44,039 bases of DNA from an uncultured Ruminococcus sp. (lineage in GTDB: Bacteria > Bacillota > Clostridia > Oscillospirales > Ruminococcaceae), in the NCBI GenBank assembly GCA_947174365.1, contig CAMWIR010000006.1:1-44039 (forward strand). Reading direction: 5' to 3'. The position numbers were made by a program, and so were the translations under genes. This document shows, one piece after another, positions 8,400 through 15,379 of the stretch. Each line of letters opens with the position of its first letter. Within the stretch, counting starts at the first letter, position 1. The notes under the pieces were generated by a model, which was given only the letters and a program-made list of their open reading frames with translations, was not told the DNA's origin and did no database searches.

Positions 8400-8765
8400 A
8401 TGAAAAGATTTAATATTACGGTGAACGGAAAATCCTATGATGTTGCGGTAGAAGAGGTCGGCGGAGGCTCTGCGGCTGCTCCCGCAGCAACTGCACCTGC
8501 TGCTCCCGCACCTGCTGCGGCAGCTGCACCTGCACCCGCTCCTGCCGGTGACGGCACTCCCGTTAAAGCGCCCATGTCGGGGAATATCCTTGATGTTAAG
8601 GTGAATGTTGGAGATACGGTTTCCTCCGGACAGGTCATTATTGTGCTGGAGGCTATGAAAATGGAGAATGACATTGTTGCGCCCTGCGCAGGCAAGGTGA
8701 CCTCCATTGCCGTCAAGAAGGGCGAAACGGTTAATTCCGACACTGTTCTTGCCACCATTGCGTAA
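8400..8765 (+). CDS. Biotin carboxyl carrier protein (1.3S-like)
   Basis: This small carrier of 121 residues shuttles a carboxyl group on biotin between two transferase subunits. After a short N-terminal stretch (MKRFNITVNGKSYDV) comes an Ala/Pro-rich flexible linker at about residues 23-50. The biotinyl domain follows at about 53-121. The biotin site is EAMKMEN at residues 84-90, with Lys87 as the modified residue, and APMSGNILDV forms the start of the barrel. The length and layout match the 1.3S subunit of transcarboxylase and the MmdC/OadC-type carriers. It sits between the two carboxyltransferase genes of the operon, 16 bases before the next start. Confidence 0.95.
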   Translation: MKRFNITVNGKSYDVAVEEVGGGSAAAPAATAPAAPAPAAAAAPAPAPAGDGTPVKAPMSGNILDVKVNVGDTVSSGQVIIVLEAMKMENDIVAPCAGKVTSIAVKKGETVNSDTVLATIA

Positions 8766-8781
8766 AGGAGGCACGGGAAAT

Positions 8782-10179
8782 ATGGCTAAGGTTAAAATTA
8801 CCGAGACAGTGCTCAGAGACGCTCATCAGTCCCTTATCGCTACCCGTATGAGCATTGACGAAATGCTGCCCATAATGCAGGAAATGGACAAGATAGGCTA
8901 TTATTCCGCCGAGGTATGGGGCGGTGCGACTTTCGATTCCTGTATAAGATTTCTTGATGAAGACCCTTGGGAGAGACTGAGAACTATCCGCAAAGCTATG
9001 CCCAACACTAAGCTGCAAATGCTTTTCAGAGGACAGAATATGCTGGGCTACCGCCATTATGCGGATGATGTGCTGGAATATTTCGTGCAGAAGACTGTTG
9101 CAAACGGAATGGATATTATCCGTATTTTTGACGCTCTCAACGATATCCGCAACCTCAAGACAGCTATTGCCGCTGCCAAGAAAGAGGGGGCGCACGCTCA
9201 GGTCGCCATAAGCTTTACGCTGGGTGATATTTTCACAGACGATTACTTTGTGCAGTATGCAAAGCAGTGTGAGGAAGAGGGAGCGGACTCCATTTGTCTT
9301 AAAGACATGGCGGCTTTGCTGACCCCTTACCGTGCGGGCAGTCTTGTAAAGGCGCTTAAAGCCAACATAAAAATTCCCGTGCAGCTGCACACACACTACA
9401 CCTCGGGGCTTGCCTCAATGTGCCTTTTAAAAGCTATAGAGAACGGCTGTGACGCTGTGGACACGGCTATGTCTCCGCTTGCGCATGGCACGTCTCACAC
9501 GCCCACCGAATCTATGGTTGCGGCGCTTCAGGGTACGGAGTATGATACGGGGCTTGACCTTGTTAAGCTCACGTCTATCCGTGATTATTTTATGAAGCTG
9601 CGTAAGAAATATCTGGACAGCGGGCTGCTTGACCCCAAGGTTTTGGCGGCGGACGCAAATGCGCTTATCTATCAGGTTCCCGGAGGAATGCTCTCCAATC
9701 TGCTCAGCCAGCTCAAACAGGCGGGCAAGGAGGACAAATTCGAGGAAGTGCTCAGGGAAGTGCCCAGAGTCCGTGCGGACGCAGGAAATATTCCTCTTGT
9801 AACGCCCTCTTCTCAGATAGTAGGCTCACAGGCTGTATTCAACGTTATAAAGGGCGAGAGATATGCCATGGTTACAAAGGAGTTCAAGGACATTGTGGCG
9901 GGCAAATACGGCAAGACACCCACGCCCATAGACCCCGAGTTCCGCAAGTCTATTTTAAAGGGCGAGGAGGCTATCGAGTGCCGTCCTGCCGATCTTATAG
10001 AACCTGAGCTTGACAGCTTGAGGGAGGAGGCTTCCGAGTGGCTGGAGCAGGAGGAGGACGTACTGACCTACGCCATGTTCCCCAAGGTTGCGCCCAAATT
10101 CTTTGAGAAAAGGCGTAACAAGAAATACGGCATTGACGGGAAAAACTCCGACAGCGAGAATAAGATACACATGATATAA
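8782..10179 (+). CDS. Pyruvate/oxaloacetate carboxyltransferase subunit (OadA/PycB/5S-like)
   Basis: This is the metal-dependent TIM-barrel carboxyltransferase that exchanges carboxyl groups between oxaloacetate/pyruvate and carboxybiotin. The signature ETVLRDAHQSLIATRM opens the barrel; PVQLHTHYTSGLA carries the metal-binding HTH, and CLKDMAALLTP and DAVDTAMSPLAHGTS follow. A PYC/OadA-type domain follows from about residue 300. At 465 residues it matches the stand-alone 5S or PycB form and lacks a fused biotin domain, which is supplied by the preceding gene. AAAGGAGG lies nine bases before the ATG at 8782; an upstream in-frame start would overlap the carrier gene. No biotin carboxylase or OadB-type pump gene is nearby, which points to a transcarboxylase-like or shared-subunit enzyme. 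Confidence 0.93.
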   Translation: MAKVKITETVLRDAHQSLIATRMSIDEMLPIMQEMDKIGYYSAEVWGGATFDSCIRFLDEDPWERLRTIRKAMPNTKLQMLFRGQNMLGYRHYADDVLEYFVQKTVANGMDIIRIFDALNDIRNLKTAIAAAKKEGAHAQVAISFTLGDIFTDDYFVQYAKQCEEEGADSICLKDMAALLTPYRAGSLVKALKANIKIPVQLHTHYTSGLASMCLLKAIENGCDAVDTAMSPLAHGTSHTPTESMVAALQGTEYDTGLDLVKLTSIRDYFMKLRKKYLDSGLLDPKVLAADANALIYQVPGGMLSNLLSQLKQAGKEDKFEEVLREVPRVRADAGNIPLVTPSSQIVGSQAVFNVIKGERYAMVTKEFKDIVAGKYGKTPTPIDPEFRKSILKGEEAIECRPADLIEPELDSLREEASEWLEQEEDVLTYAMFPKVAPKFFEKRRNKKYGIDGKNSDSENKIHMI

Positions 10180-10482
10180 ACTGACGGTTCACCCGAAAAT
10201 TTCCTGATGATATATCTAATACTGATCTCTGATAGATTTATAGACAAGAAATCGCCGCAAAGGCTTGCATATATGGGCTTTGCGGCGAGAGATTGTCTAT
10301 AAATCATCTTGAGATTAGTATAATGCTCTGCTGTGCGGGTGATGTTTGCCTGCACGGCTTTCGGCGTTTTTGCGGCAATGTATTGTGGCAGTGTATTGCC
10401 ATATTGCGTGGCAGCTTATCAATGGATATTGACGGGGAGCATTACGGGAAACGGAAAAAATTATCGGCGGGCGGGTGCAGAA
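10180..10482. other. Gap holding a palindromic element and the channel leader
   Basis: The 303 bases contain the palindrome at 10217-10323. The open frame of the downstream channel runs back to 10333, but the extra 50 residues do not resemble a channel N-terminus. No clear promoter was identified. Confidence 0.5.
10217..10323. mobile_element. MITE-like palindromic element
   Basis: About 107 bases form a near-perfect inverted repeat. The left arm begins TAATACTGATCTC and the right arm ends GAGATTAGTATAA. The inner arms share GATTTATAGACAA and CGCCGCAAAG with CTTTGCGGCG. The loop is about 14 bases (GCTTGCATATATGG). The size, terminal inverted repeats and lack of coding fit a non-autonomous miniature transposable element. 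As RNA it would be a very strong hairpin after the preceding operon. Confidence 0.75.
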
Positions 10483-11214
10483 ATGAGTAATCGTTTTTTT
10501 GAGATAAGAAAAAGAATTTTTGAGGTCATAGAGCTTTCGGACGGAAGCGACATACCAAGCAGGGTCTATGATGTGACCATGATGTGTTCTATTGTGGTAA
10601 GCCTTGTTCCGCTGGCGTTCAAGGAAACAAATTCCTTATTTATAGCACTGGACTACATAACTGCGGGCATTTTTGTGATTGATTACCTGCTGCGCTTTAT
10701 TACGGCGGATCATAAGCTGGGAGGCCCCGGAAAGATAAAGCTGTTTTTCATTTATCCCTTTACGCCAATGGCTTTGATAGATCTTCTTGCCATTCTTCCG
10801 ACCTTCAGCATAGTGACCTCGGGGTTCAAGATACTAAGGCTCCTTCGCCTCATGCGCACGTTCAGGGTATTCAAATTCGTAAGATATTCCAAAAGCATTG
10901 CCGTTATTGCCGGTGTGATAAAGAAGCAGAAAGAACCGCTTTTAGCGGTATGCGTGCTTGCCTCGGCGTATATTCTTGTGTGCGCTCTTATCATTTTCAA
11001 TGTTGAGCCGGAAACGTTCAATAATTTCTTTGAGGCTGTATACTGGGCTACGGTCAGTCTTACGACCATGGGCTACGGCGACATTTACCCGTTATCGACT
11101 ATCGGGCGCATGGTGACTATGATCTCGTCCTTTGTGGGGATAGCCATTGTTGCCCTGCCATCGGGCATTATAACTGCGGGGTATATGGAAGAGATAAGGA
11201 AAGGGAAAGAATAA
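10483..11214 (+). CDS. Voltage-gated potassium channel (Kv-type, six-helix)
   Basis: This is an ion channel of 243 residues in the cytoplasmic membrane. Four voltage-sensor helices lie at about residues 28-145. The S4 helix (about 115-134) has repeated arginines in ILRLLRLMRTFRVFKFVR. The pore region follows, with the potassium filter TTMGYGD at 194-200 and a last helix ending near residue 236. The tail is very short, with no RCK or nucleotide-binding domain. The ATG at 10483 is preferred because the family's start (a short basic amphipathic helix) begins there; no strong ribosome binding site is visible. It may set membrane potential. It is a single gene, followed by Rhs remnants in the opposite direction. 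Confidence 0.9.
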   Translation: MSNRFFEIRKRIFEVIELSDGSDIPSRVYDVTMMCSIVVSLVPLAFKETNSLFIALDYITAGIFVIDYLLRFITADHKLGGPGKIKLFFIYPFTPMALIDLLAILPTFSIVTSGFKILRLLRLMRTFRVFKFVRYSKSIAVIAGVIKKQKEPLLAVCVLASAYILVCALIIFNVEPETFNNFFEAVYWATVSLTTMGYGDIYPLSTIGRMVTMISSFVGIAIVALPSGIITAGYMEEIRKGKE

Positions 11215-11269
11215 GGACGGGTATAGTTAAAACGACCGTACAGGCGTGGGCAATAAAATGGTACAGCAG

Positions 11270-11400
11270 TCCATTGCTCTCCAACAAGGAATTCCAAGTT
11301 TCGTCATAGCTGTGGGTATAAGTCCGTCCCATAGGGTCGGTCATACTTTCAAGTTTGGATTTTGCGTTGCAGAAAAATCCGTGTGGCTATCTTTTTTCAC
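11270..11400 (-). pseudogene. Rhs/YD-repeat fragment
   Basis: The minus strand reads AKSKLESMTDPMGRTYTHSYDE at about 11290-11370. This matches the style of Rhs core repeats, where a DPMGRTY segment precedes SYD. There is no start codon or full repeat, and the frame then runs into the antisense of the channel gene. It is a relic of a polymorphic toxin and lies downstream of the SUKH gene on the same strand. Confidence 0.5.
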
Positions 11401-11445
11401 TCTCAAGTTATTTCAAACAAGTATTTTATAACCATTGCAAGAAAA

Positions 11446-12069
11446 CTATGATACCGAGTAAAAGACAATTTTTTCATCAAACATATCACCCATATCAATT
11501 TGGGGGATTTGTCCTGTTAAAAGCTCATATAAGAACTGCGTAACAGTTACATTATACTCATAAAATTTAGGGAATCTTTCCGCCAAAACAGAATATCCAA
11601 TATCCGATTCGTTGGGCTTAAGGTATAATTTACATTCCAATTCTCCCATGTCGCCCAATGGAATCAAACCATTCTTATCGGGAAAAAAAGGATATATGTA
11701 TATTAAATTTACGGGATTAAGCTTTAAATAGGGATTTTCTCTTGCCATATTTCTCATACGCTCTGCGTCAATCCTTTCTTCCCTTTGGAAATCTATATAA
11801 AATTCTCTCTCTCTTTTAAGTGCCTTATCCATATTGAGCCAAGAATCAAAGGAAAAAGGATTATATATGGCGATACAATTGTAAAATGTTTCGTCTTCCT
11901 TATCATGATTACAAAAATATCCTGCACCATACCTGTGCAATAATTCATAATAATCATCCGGAAGAAACAGTCCCGTCCTTTCCTCAAATAAATTTCTTTC
12001 ATTCGAGTTGCCGCAATGTGTAGGATTAGCCGGCGGTGGTATAATGCCGGTAAGTTTCTCTAAATACAT
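11446..12069 (-). CDS. SMI1/KNR4 (SUKH) family immunity-type protein
   Basis: The 207-residue soluble protein has the SUKH fold pattern. An N-terminal helix is followed by LFLPDDYYELLHRYGAGYF at about residues 33-51 (the family's 'LP.dy..ll..yg.G' motif). Later come IYPFFPDKNGLIPLGDMGE and a C-terminal helix, TQFLYELLTGQI. SUKH proteins neutralise the toxic C-termini of contact-dependent polymorphic toxins. It lies between two Rhs fragments on the same strand, four bases from the larger one, which fits an immunity gene whose toxin has been lost. Which toxin it once blocked cannot be told. Confidence 0.8.
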   Translation of the reverse strand: MYLEKLTGIIPPPANPTHCGNSNERNLFEERTGLFLPDDYYELLHRYGAGYFCNHDKEDETFYNCIAIYNPFSFDSWLNMDKALKREREFYIDFQREERIDAERMRNMARENPYLKLNPVNLIYIYPFFPDKNGLIPLGDMGELECKLYLKPNESDIGYSVLAERFPKFYEYNVTVTQFLYELLTGQIPQIDMGDMFDEKIVFYSVS

Positions 12070-12072
12070 AAT

Positions 12073-12393
12073 TCAAGACCTCCATATAACGTAAGTATAT
12101 TTCACAGTGCGGTCAAGCTCAGTAACAGCTTTATGCTCGCCAGCCGAACCAAGAGTATATGCATATTTTACCACAGTTTCTCCGTTGTTGTCAAGTGTTT
12201 CCTGTCGAATTAATCTGTTAAGTAAATCATAGTCATAAGTTGTAGTGCAGCCATTAGTATAACGCACAGCCGTTCTGTTTCAGTTATCGTCATACCGGTA
12301 AACACTCGGGACTTTTGTCAGTCCAAAAGTCATAGTTACAATATCTGCTACAGACATCTCCGAGTCATAAGTCAGCGTGTTTCAAGAAATTAA
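12073..12393 (-). pseudogene. Rhs/YD-repeat protein remnant with in-frame stop
   Basis: Reading the minus strand, the frame opens near 12393 with NTLTYDSEMSVADIV and continues to SVYRYDDN. There TGA replaces the glycine codon expected in the motif YDDNGNRT, then NRTAVRYTNGCTTTYDYDLL continues and ends at 12073. The YDDNGNRT and YDYDLLNR words are classic YD repeats of Rhs and wall-associated proteins. A single-base nonsense change, no start codon and a missing bulk (these proteins normally exceed 1000 residues) show that it is dead. It lies directly upstream of the SUKH gene. Confidence 0.8.
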
Positions 12394-12396
12394 AAC

Positions 12397-12885
12397 TCAA
12401 AATAACTCCAAGCTTATTTCCTTTGGAATCACAACTTGCTTTACAAATAAGTTTTTACTGGTGTAAATATGTAGATAATATTCATATCCAACATCTATAA
12501 TATAATCATTTACCGAAATTCTAAACCATGCTTCGTGCCTTAGTAAAATTTTCAGTAAATCACTGAAATCAGCTCCTGTAAAATTTCTTTTTCCCGAATA
12601 TAAAAAATTATAGATATCGCCGGCATAATCGCAGCAATATGTTTCCTTTAACACGGGGTTTGAAATGTCCATAATTTCAAAAACTTTAGGACATTCTTCA
12701 AAATCAGTTATTTTTAACCGTTCCGTTTCCTTTAAATCAATAAGTGTTGAAGCCGTTTGAATATAAAGATTTTCTATGTAAAAATATTGTTCTGCTGTTA
12801 CAAAATATTCTTTTTTCCCAATGTCGAGAAATTCGTCCCATTCATATCCTTTTGGATTGATGTACTTTGTTAATCTGTAACGCAT
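12397..12885 (-). CDS. Uncharacterised small protein, possible immunity protein
   Basis: I do not recognise the family. It has 162 residues, is acidic and aromatic-rich, and lacks signal peptide and membrane segments. The N-terminus MRYRLTKYINPKGYEWDEFL leads to mixed alpha/beta-looking sequence, with HEAWFRISVNDYIIDVGY near the C-terminus. The ATG at 12885 has AGGTGAT just upstream, 19 bases after a toxin-like scrap. Its place between toxin debris and Rhs debris, together with its size, suggests an immunity protein, but this is inference from context only. Confidence 0.6.
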   Translation of the reverse strand: MRYRLTKYINPKGYEWDEFLDIGKKEYFVTAEQYFYIENLYIQTASTLIDLKETERLKITDFEECPKVFEIMDISNPVLKETYCCDYAGDIYNFLYSGKRNFTGADFSDLLKILLRHEAWFRISVNDYIIDVGYEYYLHIYTSKNLFVKQVVIPKEISLELF

Positions 12886-12904
12886 AATTAATCACCTATT
12901 CTTG

Positions 12905-13039
12905 TTAATGATTCGTCATATGTCCCTGTACTGTATCACGACTGCCTAAACCCTTAATTGATTCAGCCATTTTCCATGCTCCTCCATTATGTTCCGATTT
13001 TGAATCGGGGGTAAACTCAATTTTATAATTTTCACTCAT
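12905..13039 (-). pseudogene. Scrap resembling a polymorphic-toxin C-terminus
   Basis: A 44-codon frame encodes MSENYKIEFTPDSKSEH followed by NGGAWKMAESIKGLGS and ends in GHMTNH. The HNGGxWKxA...GLGS pattern is reminiscent of C-terminal toxin domains attached to Rhs proteins (Ntox21-like, from memory). It is far too short for a full toxin. The ATG may be accidental, and the frame lies just ahead of an immunity-like gene, as toxin tips usually do. Confidence 0.4.
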
Positions 13040-13047
13040 ATCCCAAA

Positions 13048-13340
13048 TTACTCGGCAAGCATTCTGTCAACCTCGTCTATCGTATACATATTCCCAGCCT
13101 CAATGGAATCTATGCCCTTTTGAAGCTCCCTGTCTATCTCCTCTCTTGTCATACTCCCTTCAAAGAGGATTTTCGGGGCGGGGAGACACGGTTCAAAAGG
13201 TATTTTCTGTTCTTTTATTATTCTGCTGTAAAGCATACGAATGAATTCTGCAGCGTAAATCCCGACTGCTCTAAAATTGTTTCCGCTTTTTCCTTGATCT
13301 CCGGGTCTATTGCTACGTGTACTTCTGCTGCATTCGTCAT
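13048..13340 (-). pseudogene. Frameshifted RelB/DinJ-type antitoxin
   Basis: Minus-strand translation from the ATG at 13340 gives MTNAAEVHVAIDPEIKEKAE then TILEQSGFT, the ribbon-helix-helix start of a RelB/DinJ antitoxin. The family's continuation, AEFIRMLYSRIIKEQKIPFE, is found one frame over and runs to the stop at 13048 through SMTREEIDRELQKGIDSIEA. One indel near 13240-13255 therefore breaks the gene. AAAGGAG and a good promoter remain upstream. The toxin partner normally encoded just downstream is absent. A sequencing error would be the alternative explanation. Confidence 0.75.
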
Positions 13341-13363
13341 TTCGTTCACACTCCTTTATAATA

Positions 13364-13392
13364 ATTATATCCCCGTTTGAAAAGGTTTGCAA
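13364..13392 (-). promoter_or_regulatory. Promoter of the broken antitoxin gene
   Basis: On the minus strand TTGCAA (13392-13387) and TATAAT (13369-13364) are 17 bases apart, followed by AAAGGAG and the ATG at 13340. Confidence 0.75.
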
Positions 13393-13518
13393 GCAAATGC
13401 AGAGCTTTGTTTGTAAAATTTATGTAAACGAAATGTGTTACAGTAAATGTTGATTTGCCGTACAAGTGAGATATTGCGGCAGTGCCTTTGATCTGTCACA
13501 AAATATTATTCATAAATA

Positions 13519-13547
13519 TTGACAAATTCTGAAATATATGGTACAAT
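13519..13547 (+). promoter_or_regulatory. Strong promoter upstream of the MNT-HEPN pair
   Basis: TTGACA (13519-13524) and TACAAT (13542-13547) are 17 bases apart. The first start codon with a ribosome binding site after it is the short frame at 13597, not the MNT gene at 13831. Confidence 0.8.
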
Positions 13548-13596
13548 ATATTTAGTGAAGAAATATAAATGTCATACATTTTAGGGAGAAAGAAAA

Positions 13597-13729
13597 ATGA
13601 GCGCACTCGGGAATAGTCAAGACGGGAGATTTTTATTATCTGAATTATTGCACGGGCAATGTGGGCGGTTCGGTTGATGAACGGATAAACGGGGCGTTTG
13701 CTTTCGGAAATGTATACGGTTGTTATTGA
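13597..13729 (+). pseudogene. Short, probably frameshifted small-protein gene
   Basis: AGGGAGAAAG precedes the ATG at 13597, whose own frame stops at 13677 after 26 residues. The overlapping frame 13601-13729 lacks a start but reads SGIVKTGDFYYLNYCTGN, then VGGSVDERINGAFAFGNVYG. That glycine- and tyrosine-rich text looks more protein-like than the first frame. One indel would fuse them into a peptide of about 43 residues. It might be a relic of a surface or dockerin-like sequence; the function is unknown. Confidence 0.35.
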
Positions 13730-13830
13730 ATGAAGAGAAAAATAATAAAAGTGCAGGAGTTTTTAAGAATCGGGGCATTTCTTGCCTCTTGCCTCCTAAA
13801 TCTCCTGCATCCAAAAAGGAGCGGTGTAAT

Positions 13831-14148
13831 ATGAATAAAACTTATTCGACGGTCATACTTAATATGGTGGACGAGATAGTGCGCTTGTGCGACCCGTCGC
13901 TAATTTATCTGGTGAGCGAGAAAAAGGACAGGCAGGGGGCGACTTCTTCTTTCAAGGTTTGCGTTATAATACCCGAGTGCGGCGAACCCGAGGCTGTGGA
14001 GACAAAACTGCTTTTGCAGACCGACTGCCCTGTGCCCTGCGATTTTATAGTATACAGTCTGGAGGACTGGAACGAATGCGCCGAGGACGACTGCTCCTTT
14101 GCCTATCGTGTTGAGAACGGCGGTGAACGGCTTTATGTCAAGGAGTAG
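13831..14148 (+). CDS. Degenerate MNT-type nucleotidyltransferase (antitoxin-like)
   Basis: The 105-residue protein matches the size and position of MNT antitoxins encoded next to HEPN toxins. The segment SLIYLVSEKKDRQGATSSFK followed by VCVIIP aligns by eye with the nucleotidyltransferase signature (hydrophobic-GS-...-DxD-hydrophobic). However, the GS glycine and both metal-binding aspartates are missing, so catalysis (AMPylation in the active family) looks lost. The ATG at 13831 follows GGAGCGG. The stop overlaps the next gene by 14 bases, which implies translational coupling. The call rests mostly on the neighbour. Confidence 0.6.
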   Translation: MNKTYSTVILNMVDEIVRLCDPSLIYLVSEKKDRQGATSSFKVCVIIPECGEPEAVETKLLLQTDCPVPCDFIVYSLEDWNECAEDDCSFAYRVENGGERLYVKE

Positions 14149-14584
14149 CAAAAAGGGCGACAGCAAGCGGTATTACGATTGGATATATCAGGCGTGGCTG
14201 GACAGGCTGGCGGCAAATTCCCTTGCTTCGGACAAGGTGCTTTTCCATGCGGCGGCGTTTCACTGTCAGCAGTGCATTGAAAAGGCTTTGAAAGGGTATC
14301 TGCTTTTTAAAAGCCGCCGTTTGCTGGACGGGCATAACCTTACGTGGCTTTGCAAGCAGGCGGCGCTTATGGACGGAGGCTTTGTGCAGTGGATAGACGA
14401 GAGCGCTGTGCTTAACAGGTACTACATAGAGACCCGCTACCCTGCGGACATTCCTTTGGAAATTGACGAGGATACCATGAAGAGTCTGCTTAAAATGAGC
14501 AGCGATATGATGGATTTTATCTGTGCGCTGACTAAGTTCGATTTTAACAGTTATCACAAGAAAAGCAGGAAAAATAATAGTTAA
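14135..14584 (+). CDS. HEPN-domain protein
   Basis: The 149-residue all-helical protein matches the HEPN family, many members of which are RNases or toxins paired with MNT proteins. The core is DKVLFHAAAFHCQQCIEKAL, equivalent to the family's 'A..haqQa.EkalKa'. The segment RRLLDGHNLTWL provides a candidate R-x4-6-H motif, and ETRYPADIP matches the usual 'RYP' end. The start at 14135 lies inside the 3' end of the MNT-like gene. In active pairs the MNT partner modifies and silences HEPN; because the partner here looks inactive, this pair may work by binding only, or may be a non-toxic relative. Confidence 0.85.
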   Translation: MSRSSKKGDSKRYYDWIYQAWLDRLAANSLASDKVLFHAAAFHCQQCIEKALKGYLLFKSRRLLDGHNLTWLCKQAALMDGGFVQWIDESAVLNRYYIETRYPADIPLEIDEDTMKSLLKMSSDMMDFICALTKFDFNSYHKKSRKNNS

Positions 14585-14726
14585 TAATGAGCGGTTGGTG
14601 CACTTTGGTTTTGTAAAAGCTTAATATTAATTCGGGAAATTGTTCCGAGAGGCGAATATTTCTTGCTTCCTTCCTCCGGTGAACCTGTGGATTCGCATTC
14701 TTGCCTATGGAAAGGTGTCTGATATT

Positions 14727-15266
14727 ATGAAAGAACAGCTTAAAAAAATGATAATTGAAAATATTGACAAATGGACGGATACGGATATTTATGTTGTTTC
14801 CCTTTATGTTTACGATGACTGCGATAATCCCTCAAAGCCTACCGTAAGGCTGGGGTATAATACCGAAAGTCAGGTAGGAAATGAATGCGGATATGCCGAT
14901 GATGAGGGAGAGGCAAGGTGGAATTATGCGTTCTGGCTTCAGAATGAGTTCTTTTGCTTCGGGACGGGGGAAACGGCAGAGGTCGTCCGTAAATGGGTGA
15001 CTGGTCGTGGGTTTACTGTTTGCGACGATGATAATGAGGCTTGGAAAATGGACGAACCGGAGGAGATCACAGAGGCGTTTGTAAGGGTGCTGATCGACAT
15101 TGTTAAGGAAATTCACGAGGAAAAGATCCTCACCGCAAAGTTTGGAAAAGAGCTGCCGATCTTAATTCACGAGCTGGAATATTATGAGGAGATCGTCCGA
15201 CAGAATATTGAAGCTAACGGGGAGGAGCTTGTAAAGGATTTTGCCGATTGGTGCATGAACTTTTAG
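14727..15266 (+). CDS. Uncharacterised acidic protein
   Basis: I do not recognise a function. The 179-residue protein is acidic, with no signal or membrane segments. Notable stretches are MIIENIDKWTDTDIYVVSLY at the start, EARWNYAFWLQNEFFCFG in the middle and LPILIHELEYYEEIVRQNIE near the end. ORFs of this type occur repeatedly in Ruminococcus-like genomes as far as I recall, without an assigned role. The ATG at 14727 has GGAAAGG upstream; a longer frame to 14640 passes through a repeat-like stretch and is not preferred. The composition resembles immunity proteins, but no toxin is adjacent. Confidence 0.6.
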   Translation: MKEQLKKMIIENIDKWTDTDIYVVSLYVYDDCDNPSKPTVRLGYNTESQVGNECGYADDEGEARWNYAFWLQNEFFCFGTGETAEVVRKWVTGRGFTVCDDDNEAWKMDEPEEITEAFVRVLIDIVKEIHEEKILTAKFGKELPILIHELEYYEEIVRQNIEANGEELVKDFADWCMNF

Positions 15267-15379
15267 AGGCATGATGCATAGCGACTGAATTTTAAATTAG
15301 GAAAGTATTATTATAAATTTCAGCGAGGGCTTTATGAGAGATTTTTCCCTCCGATATAAAAGGAGTTTAGTGAATTAAT

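Larger units (their letters stand above)
13393..13830. other. Long gap with a promoter and a broken small frame
   Basis: The 438 bases hold the plus-strand promoter at 13519-13547, the short overlapping frames at 13597-13729 and GAGGCAAG-type words near 13770-13812. Nothing else is recognisable. Confidence 0.5.

Noticed and set aside
10333-10482. 50-residue N-terminal extension of the potassium channel
   Set aside because: It starts next to the MITE-like palindrome, does not resemble channel sequence, and the family start fits the ATG at 10483.
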